Source of the DNA: Nocardia blacklockiae
GTDB taxonomy: Bacteria; Actinomycetota; Actinomycetes; Mycobacteriales; Mycobacteriaceae
Direction of reading: 5' to 3'
DNA: 64,000 nt
NCBI RefSeq assembly: GCF_015477355.1
Contig: NZ_JADLRJ010000005.1
Coordinates: 496,001-560,000, forward strand
Shown: positions 8,824-21,076 of the stretch, in pieces
How positions within the stretch are numbered: position 1 is the first letter of the stretch
Layout: each line of letters begins with the position of its first letter
The notes under the pieces: model-generated
Databases searched by the model: none
What the model was told of the DNA's origin: nothing
What the model saw: only the letters and a program-made list of their open reading frames with translations
Translations under genes and position numbers: made by a program

Positions 8824-9852
8824 TTATCCGAGATTGGCGCTGAGATCGGGCAGCATCTTGTAGACCTCGTCGGTCCAGTAGTGCCAGAAGTGCACACCCA
8901 CCGGGGTGTAGTCGAAAACCGCATTGGCGGTGCCGAGACTGTCCTGGAACGCCCGGGTGTTGGCCAGCGCGACCGCCTCCAGCACCTCGGCATTGGTGAG
9001 GTGATAGGCGTCGATGGGACTGCGCACCGCGTCGCGCGGCCCGGGCAGCCCGTTACCCGAGGAAATCCACAGCCGAGTGCCGTTCCGGCGCAACAGCGGA
9101 GCGAAGTAGGTGGGGTCGTTGCGCTGCCAGCGCGGATCCCACGGCGGCCCCCACATGGCGTCGATGTTGAATCCGCCGGCATCCAGCATGGCCGCGCGCA
9201 GCGCCTCCCGCATACCCGGGCCGGAAAGATTCAGATATCCGGAATAGGAAGCGGCGTAACGGAATTGGTCGGGATGGTAGGCGGCCAGGGCGAGCGCCGC
9301 GCTGCCACCCATGGACAGGCCGAAGACGCCGTTGCCGACCGGGTTGAAACCCAGCCGTTCGCGTAGCGCGGCGCGCAGATCGCGGGTGAGGAAGGTCTCC
9401 CAGGTATACGCCACGGTCTGCCCGTTGGTATTGCTCGGCGCCGCCCAGTCGCTGTAGAAGCTGGACTGTCCGCCGATCGGCATCACGACGTTGATGTTCC
9501 ACTGCGAGAGCACCCGGGATATGTCGGTGTCGATCTCCCAGCCGGACAGATCGTTTCGCGCGCGCAGGCCGTCGAGCGCGTACACCACCCGCTCGGTATT
9601 GCCGTCCGCGGCGCGGAAGACGCGGTTCTTGATCATGCCCATGTCGGAATCGACCCAGAAATCGAAACCCGCGGGATCGTAGGAGGCGGCCGCGGGGCCG
9701 GGAACCGACGCGAGGGTCAGCGCCGCCGGAATCAGCACGGCCAGCGCCGTTCCCGCCACCCCGCGGGCGAGGCGCCGAATGCGCCCGCCCCGCCCGCGCC
9801 GTTCCCGGTCGTCCCCACCGGCAACTTCTCCGCACCACCGCACCGACCGCAT
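8824..9852 (-). CDS. Mycolyltransferase, antigen 85 family
   Basis: This is the third mycolyltransferase of the array, 342 residues, with an Arg-rich start and a signal segment at about residues 31-57 ending in AAASYDP. It shows ALDGLRARND, VMPIGGQSSFYSDW, the nucleophile Ser180 in GLSMGG and a C-terminal VHFWHYW holding the catalytic His; AEVLEAV supplies the expected Glu. It ends in LSANLG, a tail shared in form by members four and five, which suggests these three arose from the same duplications. The ATG at 9852 follows AAAGGTCGGTTCG, a leader nearly identical to that of the next paralog. The predicted role is mycolate transfer between trehalose and the wall. There is no Gly/Ser-rich insertion, unlike members four and five. 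Confidence 0.9.
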   Translation of the reverse strand: MRSVRWCGEVAGGDDRERRGRGGRIRRLARGVAGTALAVLIPAALTLASVPGPAAASYDPAGFDFWVDSDMGMIKNRVFRAADGNTERVVYALDGLRARNDLSGWEIDTDISRVLSQWNINVVMPIGGQSSFYSDWAAPSNTNGQTVAYTWETFLTRDLRAALRERLGFNPVGNGVFGLSMGGSAALALAAYHPDQFRYAASYSGYLNLSGPGMREALRAAMLDAGGFNIDAMWGPPWDPRWQRNDPTYFAPLLRRNGTRLWISSGNGLPGPRDAVRSPIDAYHLTNAEVLEAVALANTRAFQDSLGTANAVFDYTPVGVHFWHYWTDEVYKMLPDLSANLG

Positions 9853-10071
9853 CGAACCGACCTTTCGCCCGTGCGGTCACACCGACCGCAACCCGAGATG
9901 CATGACGATCGACAACCGCCGCCGAAGGCTTCTCGCGCTGCCCCGAAGGTTTCGGCGTTAATTCATCGACTCTTCTATCGGCAGGCATTCGGAACAGCCG
10001 CCCCGGAAACGCGTGGCGAGACCGAATCGTGACGGAAGCCGGTTATTTGCCGAGAAGGGTCGCTGTACTCG

Positions 10072-11151
10072 CTAACCGATGTTGGCCGAGAGGTCCGGAA
10101 TCATCCGGTAGGCCTCGTCCTGCCAGTTGAACCAGTCGTGCACGCCGACCTCGGGGAACGAATAGACCACGTTCTGCGCGCCCAGCGACATCATCCGGAC
10201 CTGGAAGGCGCGCGTATTGGCCAGCGCCAGCGCCTCCAGCGGCGCCCCGCGCACGATGTGGTCGGCGGCCGCGCCCGGCGGCAGCGCCCAGTCCTGCGGC
10301 GAGGGCACGCCGCTGCCGGCGGCGATCCACAGCCGGGTGCCGTTCGCGATCAGCTGCGGCGCGAAGACGAACGGGTCCATCCGCAGCCACTGCGGGCCCC
10401 ACGGCGGCGCCATCGCGTCGACGTTGTAGCCGCCGGCGTCGATCATGGCCGCGCGGATCGCCTCGCGCATGCCGGGTGCGGAGATGTTGAGGTAGCCGGA
10501 GTAGGAGCCGGCGAAGCTGAACTGGTCGGGATGGTAGGCGGCCAGGGTCAGCGCCGCGCTGCCGCCCATCGAGAGACCGAACGCGCCGTTGCGGTCGGCC
10601 CGGAAGCCGAGCCGGTCGCGCAGCGCGCTGCGCAGCTGGGAGGTCAGGAAGGTCTCCCAGTCGTAGCGGTAGCTCTTGCCCGGGCCGTCGAGGAAGGTCT
10701 CGGTGGCGCCCGAACCGCTGGAGGAGCCGAATCCGGTCGGCCCGATGCCGAAGAACGAACTCGGCGCGTTCCAGTCGGCGTAGAAGCTGGACTGCCCGCC
10801 CACCGGCATCACGACGTTGATGTTCCAGTCGGTCAGGACCTGCGCGACATTGGTCTCGATCTCCCAGCCGTTGAGCGTCTGGGGCGCGCGCATGCCGTCG
10901 AGGGCGTAGACCACGCGGTCGGTGTTGCCGTCCTTGGCGCGGAAGATCCGCGACTTGATCGGGCCCATCACCGGCGAATCCACCCAGAAGTCGAAGCCCG
11001 ACGGATCGAAGGCCGCCGCCGCGGTGGCGCCGCTGCCCACGACGGATACTCCCAGTGGGAGCGTCATCGCCAGCGCCATGCCCAACACCGAACGCTTCAG
11101 CCACGAGCGGCGCACTCCGCCGGGTCCGGGCTTCCTCCGCGCAAATCGCAT
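10072..11151 (-). CDS. Mycolyltransferase with Gly/Ser-rich insertion
   Basis: This is the fourth array member, 359 residues, with a signal peptide at about residues 19-47. Catalytic features are Ser194 in GLSMGG, PLEALALAN for the acid and VHDWFNW for the histidine. Between the VMPVGGQSSFYADW and YDWETFL motifs it carries an insertion of roughly 29 residues, about 132-160, rich in Gly, Ser and Phe. That insertion is absent from the first three paralogs but matched in the fifth. It falls next to the active-site cleft in antigen 85 structures and could widen or lid the acyl pocket. The ATG follows AAAGGTCGAACTCG. The tail LSANIG is identical to that of member five, so the two are the closest pair. 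Confidence 0.9.
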   Translation of the reverse strand: MRFARRKPGPGGVRRSWLKRSVLGMALAMTLPLGVSVVGSGATAAAAFDPSGFDFWVDSPVMGPIKSRIFRAKDGNTDRVVYALDGMRAPQTLNGWEIETNVAQVLTDWNINVVMPVGGQSSFYADWNAPSSFFGIGPTGFGSSSGSGATETFLDGPGKSYRYDWETFLTSQLRSALRDRLGFRADRNGAFGLSMGGSAALTLAAYHPDQFSFAGSYSGYLNISAPGMREAIRAAMIDAGGYNVDAMAPPWGPQWLRMDPFVFAPQLIANGTRLWIAAGSGVPSPQDWALPPGAAADHIVRGAPLEALALANTRAFQVRMMSLGAQNVVYSFPEVGVHDWFNWQDEAYRMIPDLSANIG

Positions 11152-11446
11152 CGAGTTCGACCTTTCACTCGAGAACGGAACGCGCTCGTACCCTCGCTAC
11201 GCGCCCGGCCCTCATCTTCGGACAACACAGACAAAACCGTCGACGTACAGAGAACGTCGGTGTACTGCAGGTACTGCGTTACGAATCGAGTATCGGCGAT
11301 CCGGTGTTGCGATAACGTGATTCAACTCGGAAATATGTCGAACAGTGACCCGCGACACACGGTAACTCTTCGCCGGATTCGGGCCGCCACAACCGGCCGA
11401 CGGCAGCAAATATTCAGCGCCCGGCGCGAAACAGGGTGCGGGAACG
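11152..11446. other. Promoter-side spacer between mycolyltransferase genes 4 and 5
   Basis: This stretch lies upstream of the 10072-11151 gene and downstream of the terminator of the 11499-12596 gene. It is noticeably less GC-rich than the genes. It contains a six-base inverted repeat CGACGT/ACGTCG with a seven-base spacer at 11241-11259, a possible regulator site. No gene and no confident promoter elements are visible. Confidence 0.4.
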
Positions 11447-11485
11447 CCGAAGCCCCGCGCGGCCGGGGCCGTCGCGGGGCTTCGG
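11447..11485 (-). terminator. Hairpin terminator of the first-transcribed mycolyltransferase gene
   Basis: A perfect 13-base stem with a 13-base loop lies 13 bases below the stop of the 11499-12596 gene on the minus strand. The position makes it a likely terminator for the AftB-side transcript or for that gene alone. No U-tract follows. Confidence 0.75.
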
Positions 11486-11498
11486 AATACTGCCTGGG

Positions 11499-12596
11499 TC
11501 AGCCGATATTGGCCGAGAGGTCGGGCAGCATGCGGGCGACCTCGGTCTCCCAGTAACGCCAGTTGTGCACGCCCACGGCCGGGAAGTCGTAAGTGACGTT
11601 GCCGGCGCCCAGGGTCATCATGCGCACCTGGAACGCCCGGGTGTTGGCCAGCGCCAACGCCTCCAGGCCCATCGCGTTGAGCGTGTTGAAGTTCGGGCCG
11701 TCCACCGGACCGGGCAGGCCGCTGCCGGCCGAGATCCACAGGCGGGTGTTGTTGGCCTTCAACCGCGGCGCGAACACGAACGGATCCATCCGCAGCCACT
11801 GCGGGCCCCACGGCGGCGCCATCGAATCGATGTTGTAGCCACCGGCATCGATCATCGCGACGCGCAGCGCCTCCCTCATACCGGGCGCCGAGACGTTGAG
11901 ATAACCGGAGTAGGAACCGGCGAAGCTGAACTGGTCGGGGTGGTAGGCGGCCAGGGTCAGCGCCGCGCTGCCGCCCATCGACAGGCCGAACGCGCCGTTG
12001 CGAGTGGAGCTGAAGCCCAACCGGTCCCGCAGCGCGTTGCGCAGGTCGCGGGTCAGGAAGGTCTCCCAGTCGTAGCGGTAGCTCTTGCCCGGGCCGTCGG
12101 CCAGCACCTGGGTCGCGCCGGAGCCCGAGGCCGAACCCGACGACGAGCCGGAGATCGGCGGCAGGCCGAGGAACGAGCTGGGCGCGTTCCAGTCGGCGTA
12201 GAAGCTGGACTGCCCGCCCACCGGCATCACGACGTTGATGTTGGCCCGGGTGAGGTCGGCGGCGATGTTGGTCTCGATCTCCCAGCCGCTGATGTCCTGC
12301 CGGGCACGCATGCCGTCGAGGGCATAGACGACCCGGCTGGTGTTGCCGTCGGCGGCCCGGAAGACGCGGGTCTTGATCGGTCCCATCACCGGCGAATCGA
12401 CCCAGAAGTCGATGCCCGACGGATCGAAGGCGGCCGACGCGGTGCCGGCGCCTGCCACCGACACCCCGAACGGCAGCAGCGTCGCCAACGCGACGCCGAG
12501 TACCGATCGCTTCGCCCAGCCGGCCCGTCGCGAGCCTTGCTGCAGCGACCGTCTCCGACGTCTTTCCTGCGCCCAACGCACAGTCACGCCTCGCAT
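11499..12596 (-). CDS. Mycolyltransferase with Gly/Ser-rich insertion (nearest to aftB)
   Basis: This is the fifth mycolyltransferase and the one next to aftB, the place fbpA (Rv3804c) holds in mycobacteria. From the ATG at 12596 it has 365 residues with an Arg-rich N-terminus and a signal at about residues 29-56. The nucleophile is Ser206 in GLSMGG; MGLEALA and VHNWRYW supply Glu and His. An insertion of about 33 residues (about 140-172) made almost entirely of Gly, Ser and Ala precedes YDWETFL. The start was chosen because it follows GGGAAAGGCC, the leader pattern of members three and four. A frame opening at 12695 would add an unlikely basic extension. Predicted role: mycolyl transfer to arabinogalactan or trehalose. 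Confidence 0.9.
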   Translation of the reverse strand: MRGVTVRWAQERRRRRSLQQGSRRAGWAKRSVLGVALATLLPFGVSVAGAGTASAAFDPSGIDFWVDSPVMGPIKTRVFRAADGNTSRVVYALDGMRARQDISGWEIETNIAADLTRANINVVMPVGGQSSFYADWNAPSSFLGLPPISGSSSGSASGSGATQVLADGPGKSYRYDWETFLTRDLRNALRDRLGFSSTRNGAFGLSMGGSAALTLAAYHPDQFSFAGSYSGYLNVSAPGMREALRVAMIDAGGYNIDSMAPPWGPQWLRMDPFVFAPRLKANNTRLWISAGSGLPGPVDGPNFNTLNAMGLEALALANTRAFQVRMMTLGAGNVTYDFPAVGVHNWRYWETEVARMLPDLSANIG

Positions 12597-12772
12597 ATTC
12601 TGTTCGGCCTTTCCCTTGTGCGGCCGGGCTCGGCCGCTTCTTGCGGATCCCCGTCGCAACGCATACCACGACGCGCCCCCGACGGACGTACTCATGGGAG
12701 CCTATCGCTTCGACACCACGCCAGCGTTACCAAATCGAGACGAAGTGACCGACAGCATTGTGTTATCGGTCC

Positions 12773-14755
12773 CTAATTGGGCACGACCGGGGGGATCGGG
12801 TCGACCAGGCCGCAGCGCTGGATCTCGTACTTGGGCACGCGGTCGATGCGGTACTTCGAGAAGTGCAGCGCCTGGATGATGTTGTGCTTGAAGCGGTCGA
12901 CGGTCAGCGGGGCGCGGTAGGAGGCCAGCAGGTCCTGGGTCGCGGGGCAGGACAGTGCCGTGCGGGCTTGGATCACCCACTTCTCGTCCAGGAACCACGG
13001 CATCCACGGGTGCCGGTCCACCATGCCGGTGTCGACCACCACCCAGTCGGGGTAGAGGTTCTTGTCGTGGCCGATGCGGCCGTCGACCAGCCGATCGGTG
13101 TGCGCGGCCAGCGGGTAGGCCAGGCCCTCCTGATCGATGACGCGCACGTCCAGCGGGACGTTCATGCTGGTCATGCCGAGATTCAGGAAGTACACGGTGT
13201 GGCCGTAGCCGCCCTCGGGGATGGGCAGCGGCGGCGGGGCGACGTACCACATCATGAACGACGGCGAGTTGATCAGCAGCCCGCCGTCGGGGGTGTTCTC
13301 GATGGCCTCGACCATCGCGCGCATGCGCGGATAGTCCAGGTAGTCCTCGGACAGCACCGGGTGGTCGTGGCCGCTGTTGAGCACGTAGTAGATCCGCTCG
13401 TCCACGATGCCGGTGGCACTGAGCTGGCTGCCGGAGGTGTTGGCGACGGTGTCGGCCGCGAACATCGCCCAACCGATCGTGACGACCCAAGCCGCCAGCG
13501 GCAGCGCGAACGACCACCGGGCCAGGCCGCGCAGGCCTTGCGTGCGCAGCGCCGCGGCGGGCAGCCGGACCGGCAGCACCGCCACCGGCAGCAGCAGGAT
13601 GAACAGCTGCGGCAGCAGCATCCGGCCGTGCATGAAGTCGCCGCCGACCCGAATGTTGAACGCCACCAGCAACAGTCCGCCGACGAGCAGCAGCGTGACC
13701 ACCCCGGCGGGCGTGCGCAGGCGACGCTGCCACCGGCGCAGCCGGCCGTCGGACTCGTCGGCCGCCGCGGTGGCCGAGCGGCGTGAGCGCAGCAGCACGA
13801 TCGCGATGACCAGCAGGACCGCCAGCGGCAGCCACAGGAAGTACGGGCCGACGAGGTCCCACAGATAGACGAAGCCCTGCCCCCACTTGGCGCCGCCGGC
13901 CTCCTTGGCGACCGCGGTGTTCGGATAGGGCAGCCCGTAGTAGCCCATCCGCCAGACCTGGTAGCCCAGCGGCACCGTGCCGCCGGCGACCACCAGCGCC
14001 GCCCGCAGCACGATCGGCCGCAGCCGCGACCGCGGCATCGGCGCGCAGAACACCAGCAGCAGAACCAGTCCGCCCAGCACGGTGATCTCCGGCCGCACCA
14101 GCCACGACAGGCCCGCCCAGAACGCCAGCCCGAGGTAGCTCGCGACACCCGGCGCGGCGGCGCGGCTCCAGCGCATCAGCAGGTACCACAGCACGCCGAT
14201 CCAGAAGATGACCAGGCAGTTCTCCAGCCCGGAGGTCGCGTAGTCGCGAGCCGGGGGCACCGCCACATAGACCAGGGCGCCCGCAGGCAGCAGCAGCTGA
14301 CCCGCGGTGCCGCCCCACAGCTTCGCCGACCCGAGCATGGCGAACACGACCGCCAGCACCGACAGCGACAGCGCCACGGCGAGCACCACGTACTCGAGCC
14401 GGGCCTGGGTGACCCAGCTGAAGAACCAGACGACGTAGGTCCACGCGGCGCTGGTGTTGGTCTCCACCCGCTCGCCCGCGTTGAACACCGGCCCGTTGCC
14501 GGCGAGCAGATTGCGCACGGTGCGCAGCACGATCAGTCCGTCGTCGGCGATCCAGCGGCGCTGCCAGGCGCCGGCCGCGAACAGGACCGCGGTGAGTGCT
14601 ACCCCACCGACGAAGGTGGCTCGGGACAATCGCGCGAAGCGGGAGGCGCTCGCCTCCCGCTCTCCCTCGCCGACCGCCAGCGTGCTGGTCGGCGGTCCGT
14701 CTTCGCGCTCTTCTCCCTCTACCAGCCTCTCGTCAGGCGAGATAGACAGCGACAC
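12773..14755 (-). CDS. aftB: AftB-type terminal beta-(1,2)-arabinofuranosyltransferase
   Basis: This 660-residue polytopic membrane protein matches the GT-C arabinofuranosyltransferase AftB (Rv3805c), which adds terminal beta-1,2 arabinofuranose from decaprenyl-phosphoarabinose to arabinan. The diagnostic N-terminal loop WIADDGLIVLRTVRNL carries the acidic pair typical of GT-C enzymes, followed by VETNTSAAW. About ten hydrophobic segments fill residues 45-430, and a soluble C-terminal domain of over 200 residues follows. The GTG start at 14755 lies inside the ubiA 3' end (23-base overlap) and follows GGAGCGGTAG, so translation is probably coupled. The length is close to the mycobacterial protein with a slightly longer acidic N-terminus. 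Confidence 0.92.
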   Translation of the reverse strand: MSLSISPDERLVEGEEREDGPPTSTLAVGEGEREASASRFARLSRATFVGGVALTAVLFAAGAWQRRWIADDGLIVLRTVRNLLAGNGPVFNAGERVETNTSAAWTYVVWFFSWVTQARLEYVVLAVALSLSVLAVVFAMLGSAKLWGGTAGQLLLPAGALVYVAVPPARDYATSGLENCLVIFWIGVLWYLLMRWSRAAAPGVASYLGLAFWAGLSWLVRPEITVLGGLVLLLVFCAPMPRSRLRPIVLRAALVVAGGTVPLGYQVWRMGYYGLPYPNTAVAKEAGGAKWGQGFVYLWDLVGPYFLWLPLAVLLVIAIVLLRSRRSATAAADESDGRLRRWQRRLRTPAGVVTLLLVGGLLLVAFNIRVGGDFMHGRMLLPQLFILLLPVAVLPVRLPAAALRTQGLRGLARWSFALPLAAWVVTIGWAMFAADTVANTSGSQLSATGIVDERIYYVLNSGHDHPVLSEDYLDYPRMRAMVEAIENTPDGGLLINSPSFMMWYVAPPPLPIPEGGYGHTVYFLNLGMTSMNVPLDVRVIDQEGLAYPLAAHTDRLVDGRIGHDKNLYPDWVVVDTGMVDRHPWMPWFLDEKWVIQARTALSCPATQDLLASYRAPLTVDRFKHNIIQALHFSKYRIDRVPKYEIQRCGLVDPIPPVVPN

Positions 14756-15665
14756 CTACCGCTCCGATCCAGGCGATGGCCAGGAACTGCAATATGCGGT
14801 CCCCCAGCGCGATCTCTTCGGGTTCACCGGCCTCGCCGCCATCGACGTCGACCGCGTAACGCAGGATTGCGATCGTAAACGGAATCATCGAGATCGCATA
14901 CCACTGGGTGTCCTTGTGCTGCTGTTGCTGAAATGCCCACAGCCCGTAGAAGACGACGACCGCGGTCGCCGACAGGGTCCAGATGAAACGTAGGTAGGTG
15001 GGCGTGTAGTACTGCAGCGACTTGCGGATCTTCGCGCCCGTGTCGAGCGCGATCTTCAACTCGGCGTAGCGCTTTCCCGCCGCCATGAACAGCGAACCGA
15101 ACGCCATGATCAGCAGGAACCATTGCGACAGTTCGATACTCGCCGCCGCGCCGCCCGCGACAGCGCGCAGCAGGAAGCCCGAGGACACGATGGAGATGTC
15201 GAGCACCGCCTGGTGCTTGAGCCCGAAGCAGTAGGCCAGCTGGATGGCGATGTAGACCGCCATCACCACGGCCAGGTGCCAGGACGCCGCGAACGAGATC
15301 GCGACCGATCCGACCAGCAGCACCACGGCCAGCAGGTAGGCGAGGTTGACCGGAACCACCCCGGCCGCGATGGGCCGGTACCGCTTGGTCGGGTGCGCCC
15401 GGTCGGCCTCCACGTCCTTCGCGTCGTTGATCAGGTAGATGCCCGAGGCCGCCAGGCAGAACACCACGAAGGCGATCCCGACGTGCCCCAGCACGGACAC
15501 GCTCGAGACCGCGTCCTTGCCCGCCGCCAGCGGAGCCGCCAGCACCAGGACGTTCTTCACCCACTGGCGCGGCCGCATCGCCTTGACGAGGCCGCCGGCC
15601 AGGGTCTTCGGCGGCCCTTTGATGACGGCCTCGTCCAGGTCGACGCTGGTCGGCTCTTCACTCAT
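14733..15665 (-). CDS. ubiA: Decaprenyl-phosphate phosphoribosyltransferase UbiA
   Basis: This 310-residue UbiA-superfamily membrane enzyme makes decaprenyl-phosphoryl-5-phosphoribose, the first committed step to the arabinan donor DPA. It shows both Asp-rich motifs: NDAKDVEADRAHPTKRYRP for the metal and pyrophosphate, and the YCFGLKHQAVLDI region. WFLLIMAFGSLFMAAGKRYAE and DVDGGEAGEPEEI are strongly conserved with Rv3806c. The ATG at 15665 begins MSEEPTSV, like the MSED start of the mycobacterial protein. It abuts the stop of the upstream PAP2 gene. A GTG at 15695 would overlap that gene by 29 bases and is the alternative. It is followed by aftB with overlap, forming one operon. Confidence 0.94.
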   Translation of the reverse strand: MSEEPTSVDLDEAVIKGPPKTLAGGLVKAMRPRQWVKNVLVLAAPLAAGKDAVSSVSVLGHVGIAFVVFCLAASGIYLINDAKDVEADRAHPTKRYRPIAAGVVPVNLAYLLAVVLLVGSVAISFAASWHLAVVMAVYIAIQLAYCFGLKHQAVLDISIVSSGFLLRAVAGGAAASIELSQWFLLIMAFGSLFMAAGKRYAELKIALDTGAKIRKSLQYYTPTYLRFIWTLSATAVVVFYGLWAFQQQQHKDTQWYAISMIPFTIAILRYAVDVDGGEAGEPEEIALGDRILQFLAIAWIGAVGVAVYLA

Positions 15666-15666
15666 A

Positions 15667-16259
15667 TCAACGACGGTTCTTTCCTGTGCGGTCACGGGCT
15701 GTTCTCTTTTCGGCGGCGAGCACGGCGGCTGCGGAGGCGGCGCCCAGCGCGGACCCGGCGAGCACATCCGAGGGGTAATGCACCCCGAGCACGATCCGGG
15801 ACAGCAGCATCGGCGGCACCAGCACCGCAGGCAAGGGTAGCCCGGTGAGTCGTCCGAGCAATACGGCCGCCGCCGTGGTGGAGGTGGCGTGCGACGACGG
15901 GAAGCTGAGTTTGCTCGGCGTCGACACGTTGACCTGCACCGACGGATCGTGCGGGCGGGGGCGGCGGACGACCCGCTTGATGATCACCGAGGCGGCGTGC
16001 GACCCGAACGCGCCGACCGCGACCCCGGCCCACTGCCGCCGGCGGCGCTTGTCGACCAGGGCTCCGGCGGCGCCGACGGCCATCCAGCCCAGCGCGTGCT
16101 CACCGAAGTGCGACATCCCCCGGGCGGCCTTGATCACGCCGGGATTGCGGCCGATCGTGCCCTGCACCAGATTGAGGATCTTGACCTCGGCGGGCGCGGG
16201 CGCGGGCTCGGGCACGACGTGCAGGTGCGGCGGCTCGGCCGAGTCCGGTACTGCCGCTG

Positions 16260-16263
<4 letters not shown>
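15667..16263 (-). CDS. PAP2-type phosphatase, probable DPPR phosphatase
   Basis: This 198-residue membrane protein has the three PAP2 phosphatase signatures in order: KRVVRRPRP, FPSSHATST and SRIVLGVHYPSD. These supply the phosphate-binding Lys/Arg, the acid-base His and the nucleophilic His. It corresponds to Rv3807c, proposed to remove the 5-phosphate from decaprenylphosphoryl-phosphoribose between the UbiA and epimerase steps. The ATG at 16263 overlaps the glfT2 stop by four bases (ATGA). The frame stays open far upstream inside glfT2, but that part is a shadow. The Pro/Ala-rich N-terminus of about 30 residues is soluble. Confidence 0.9.
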
Positions 16264-20066
<3,803 letters not shown>

Positions 20067-20245
20067 CGATGGTCCCCCCACCATTCGTGCTCGAAAACCA
20101 AACTGCTGCAAAGCGCGAGCCTCCGGGGCCCCCGCACGCTCGGCGCGAACTCTACCGGGCGGCGGGATCGAGGGTGAAGCGGTGGGATACGGGTAGCGCC
20201 CGCACGGTGGGGGCGTGCGGGCGCTGGGGGCCGGGTGGAAAGTGG

Positions 20246-21028
20246 TTACCGCAAATGGGTTTCGGCGTAGGCGCGCATGGCGTCGCGGACGAACTCGGCG
20301 GTGCCGGGGCCGTGCTTGTCGTAGTTGCGGCCGAAACGTGGGTCGGCTACGTACATTTCGCCGAGGTTGGTGAAGTACTCGCGGTCGGGGCGCTTGCCCT
20401 GGCCGCTGGTCGCCATCCAGTCGTAGTGGCGCTGGGTGATGGCCAGCACTTCGGGGCTGTCGGGGGCGAGGCCCGCGGTGTGCGCCTTGCCGTAGTCGGC
20501 CGCGATGTCGAGCTGGGTGCGGACGAACTGCTGCCGCTCGGCCTCGGTGAGTGAGCGCCACCAGCGGTCGCCCTGCTCGTAGGCGTCCTTGCCCCAGCGC
20601 TCGACCACCTCGTCCTTGTATCGGGTGTGGTCGAACCCGTCGAATACCTCGTCTGCCATGAGTGGCTCACCTGCTTCCGTCTTGTGCAATGTGGTGTGCA
20701 CCGACGCGATGAGGCGGGCGATGCGGTCCTGCTCCTGACGCAGCAGGTCCAGGTGCGTCCGCAACGCGGTCGCCGTATCCCGTTCTCCGGCAAGGACTTC
20801 GGCGATGGCCGGCAGGCCGAGGCCGAGTTCCCGCAGCAGCAGGATGCGCTGCAGCCGGACCAGCGAGTCCTGGTCGTAGTAGCGGTACCCGTTGGCTCCC
20901 ACCCGACTGGGCGGCAGCAGGCCGAGCTGGCCGTAGTGGCGCAGCGTCCGGCTGGTGGTGCCGGCCGCCTTGGCCAGCTCCTGGATGGACCATTCCGTCC
21001 GCCCCGCCCCGGATACCGCCCTGACCAC
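20246..21028 (-). CDS. MerR-family regulator with TipAS effector domain
   Basis: This 260-residue regulator has a MerR helix-turn-helix at about residues 12-80 (WSIQELAKAAGTTSRTLRHY, then GYRYYDQDSLVRLQRILLL). A coiled linker follows, then a C-terminal TipAS-type domain (about 120-255) marked by WWRSLTEAERQQF and the end AEFVRDAMRAYAE. TipA-type regulators bind thiopeptides and other peptide antibiotics covalently or tightly and activate their own and efflux promoters. Whether this one keeps the reactive cysteine is doubtful, since no Cys is evident in the domain. The GTG start at 21028 follows GGAGGGAAAGC. It is followed after a gap by a membrane protein and preceded by a drug/metabolite exporter, so a detoxification role is plausible. 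Confidence 0.85.
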   Translation of the reverse strand: MVRAVSGAGRTEWSIQELAKAAGTTSRTLRHYGQLGLLPPSRVGANGYRYYDQDSLVRLQRILLLRELGLGLPAIAEVLAGERDTATALRTHLDLLRQEQDRIARLIASVHTTLHKTEAGEPLMADEVFDGFDHTRYKDEVVERWGKDAYEQGDRWWRSLTEAERQQFVRTQLDIAADYGKAHTAGLAPDSPEVLAITQRHYDWMATSGQGKRPDREYFTNLGEMYVADPRFGRNYDKHGPGTAEFVRDAMRAYAETHLR

Positions 21029-21076
21029 CGCTTTCCCTCCTCGTTCGCGTCGATACGTCCAGCTTGCAAGTTGACG

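Noticed and set aside
10138-12776. Plus-strand frames of over 400 codons across mycolyltransferases 4 and 5
   Set aside because: They mirror the repeated gene sequence in antisense and have similar translations only because the genes are paralogs.
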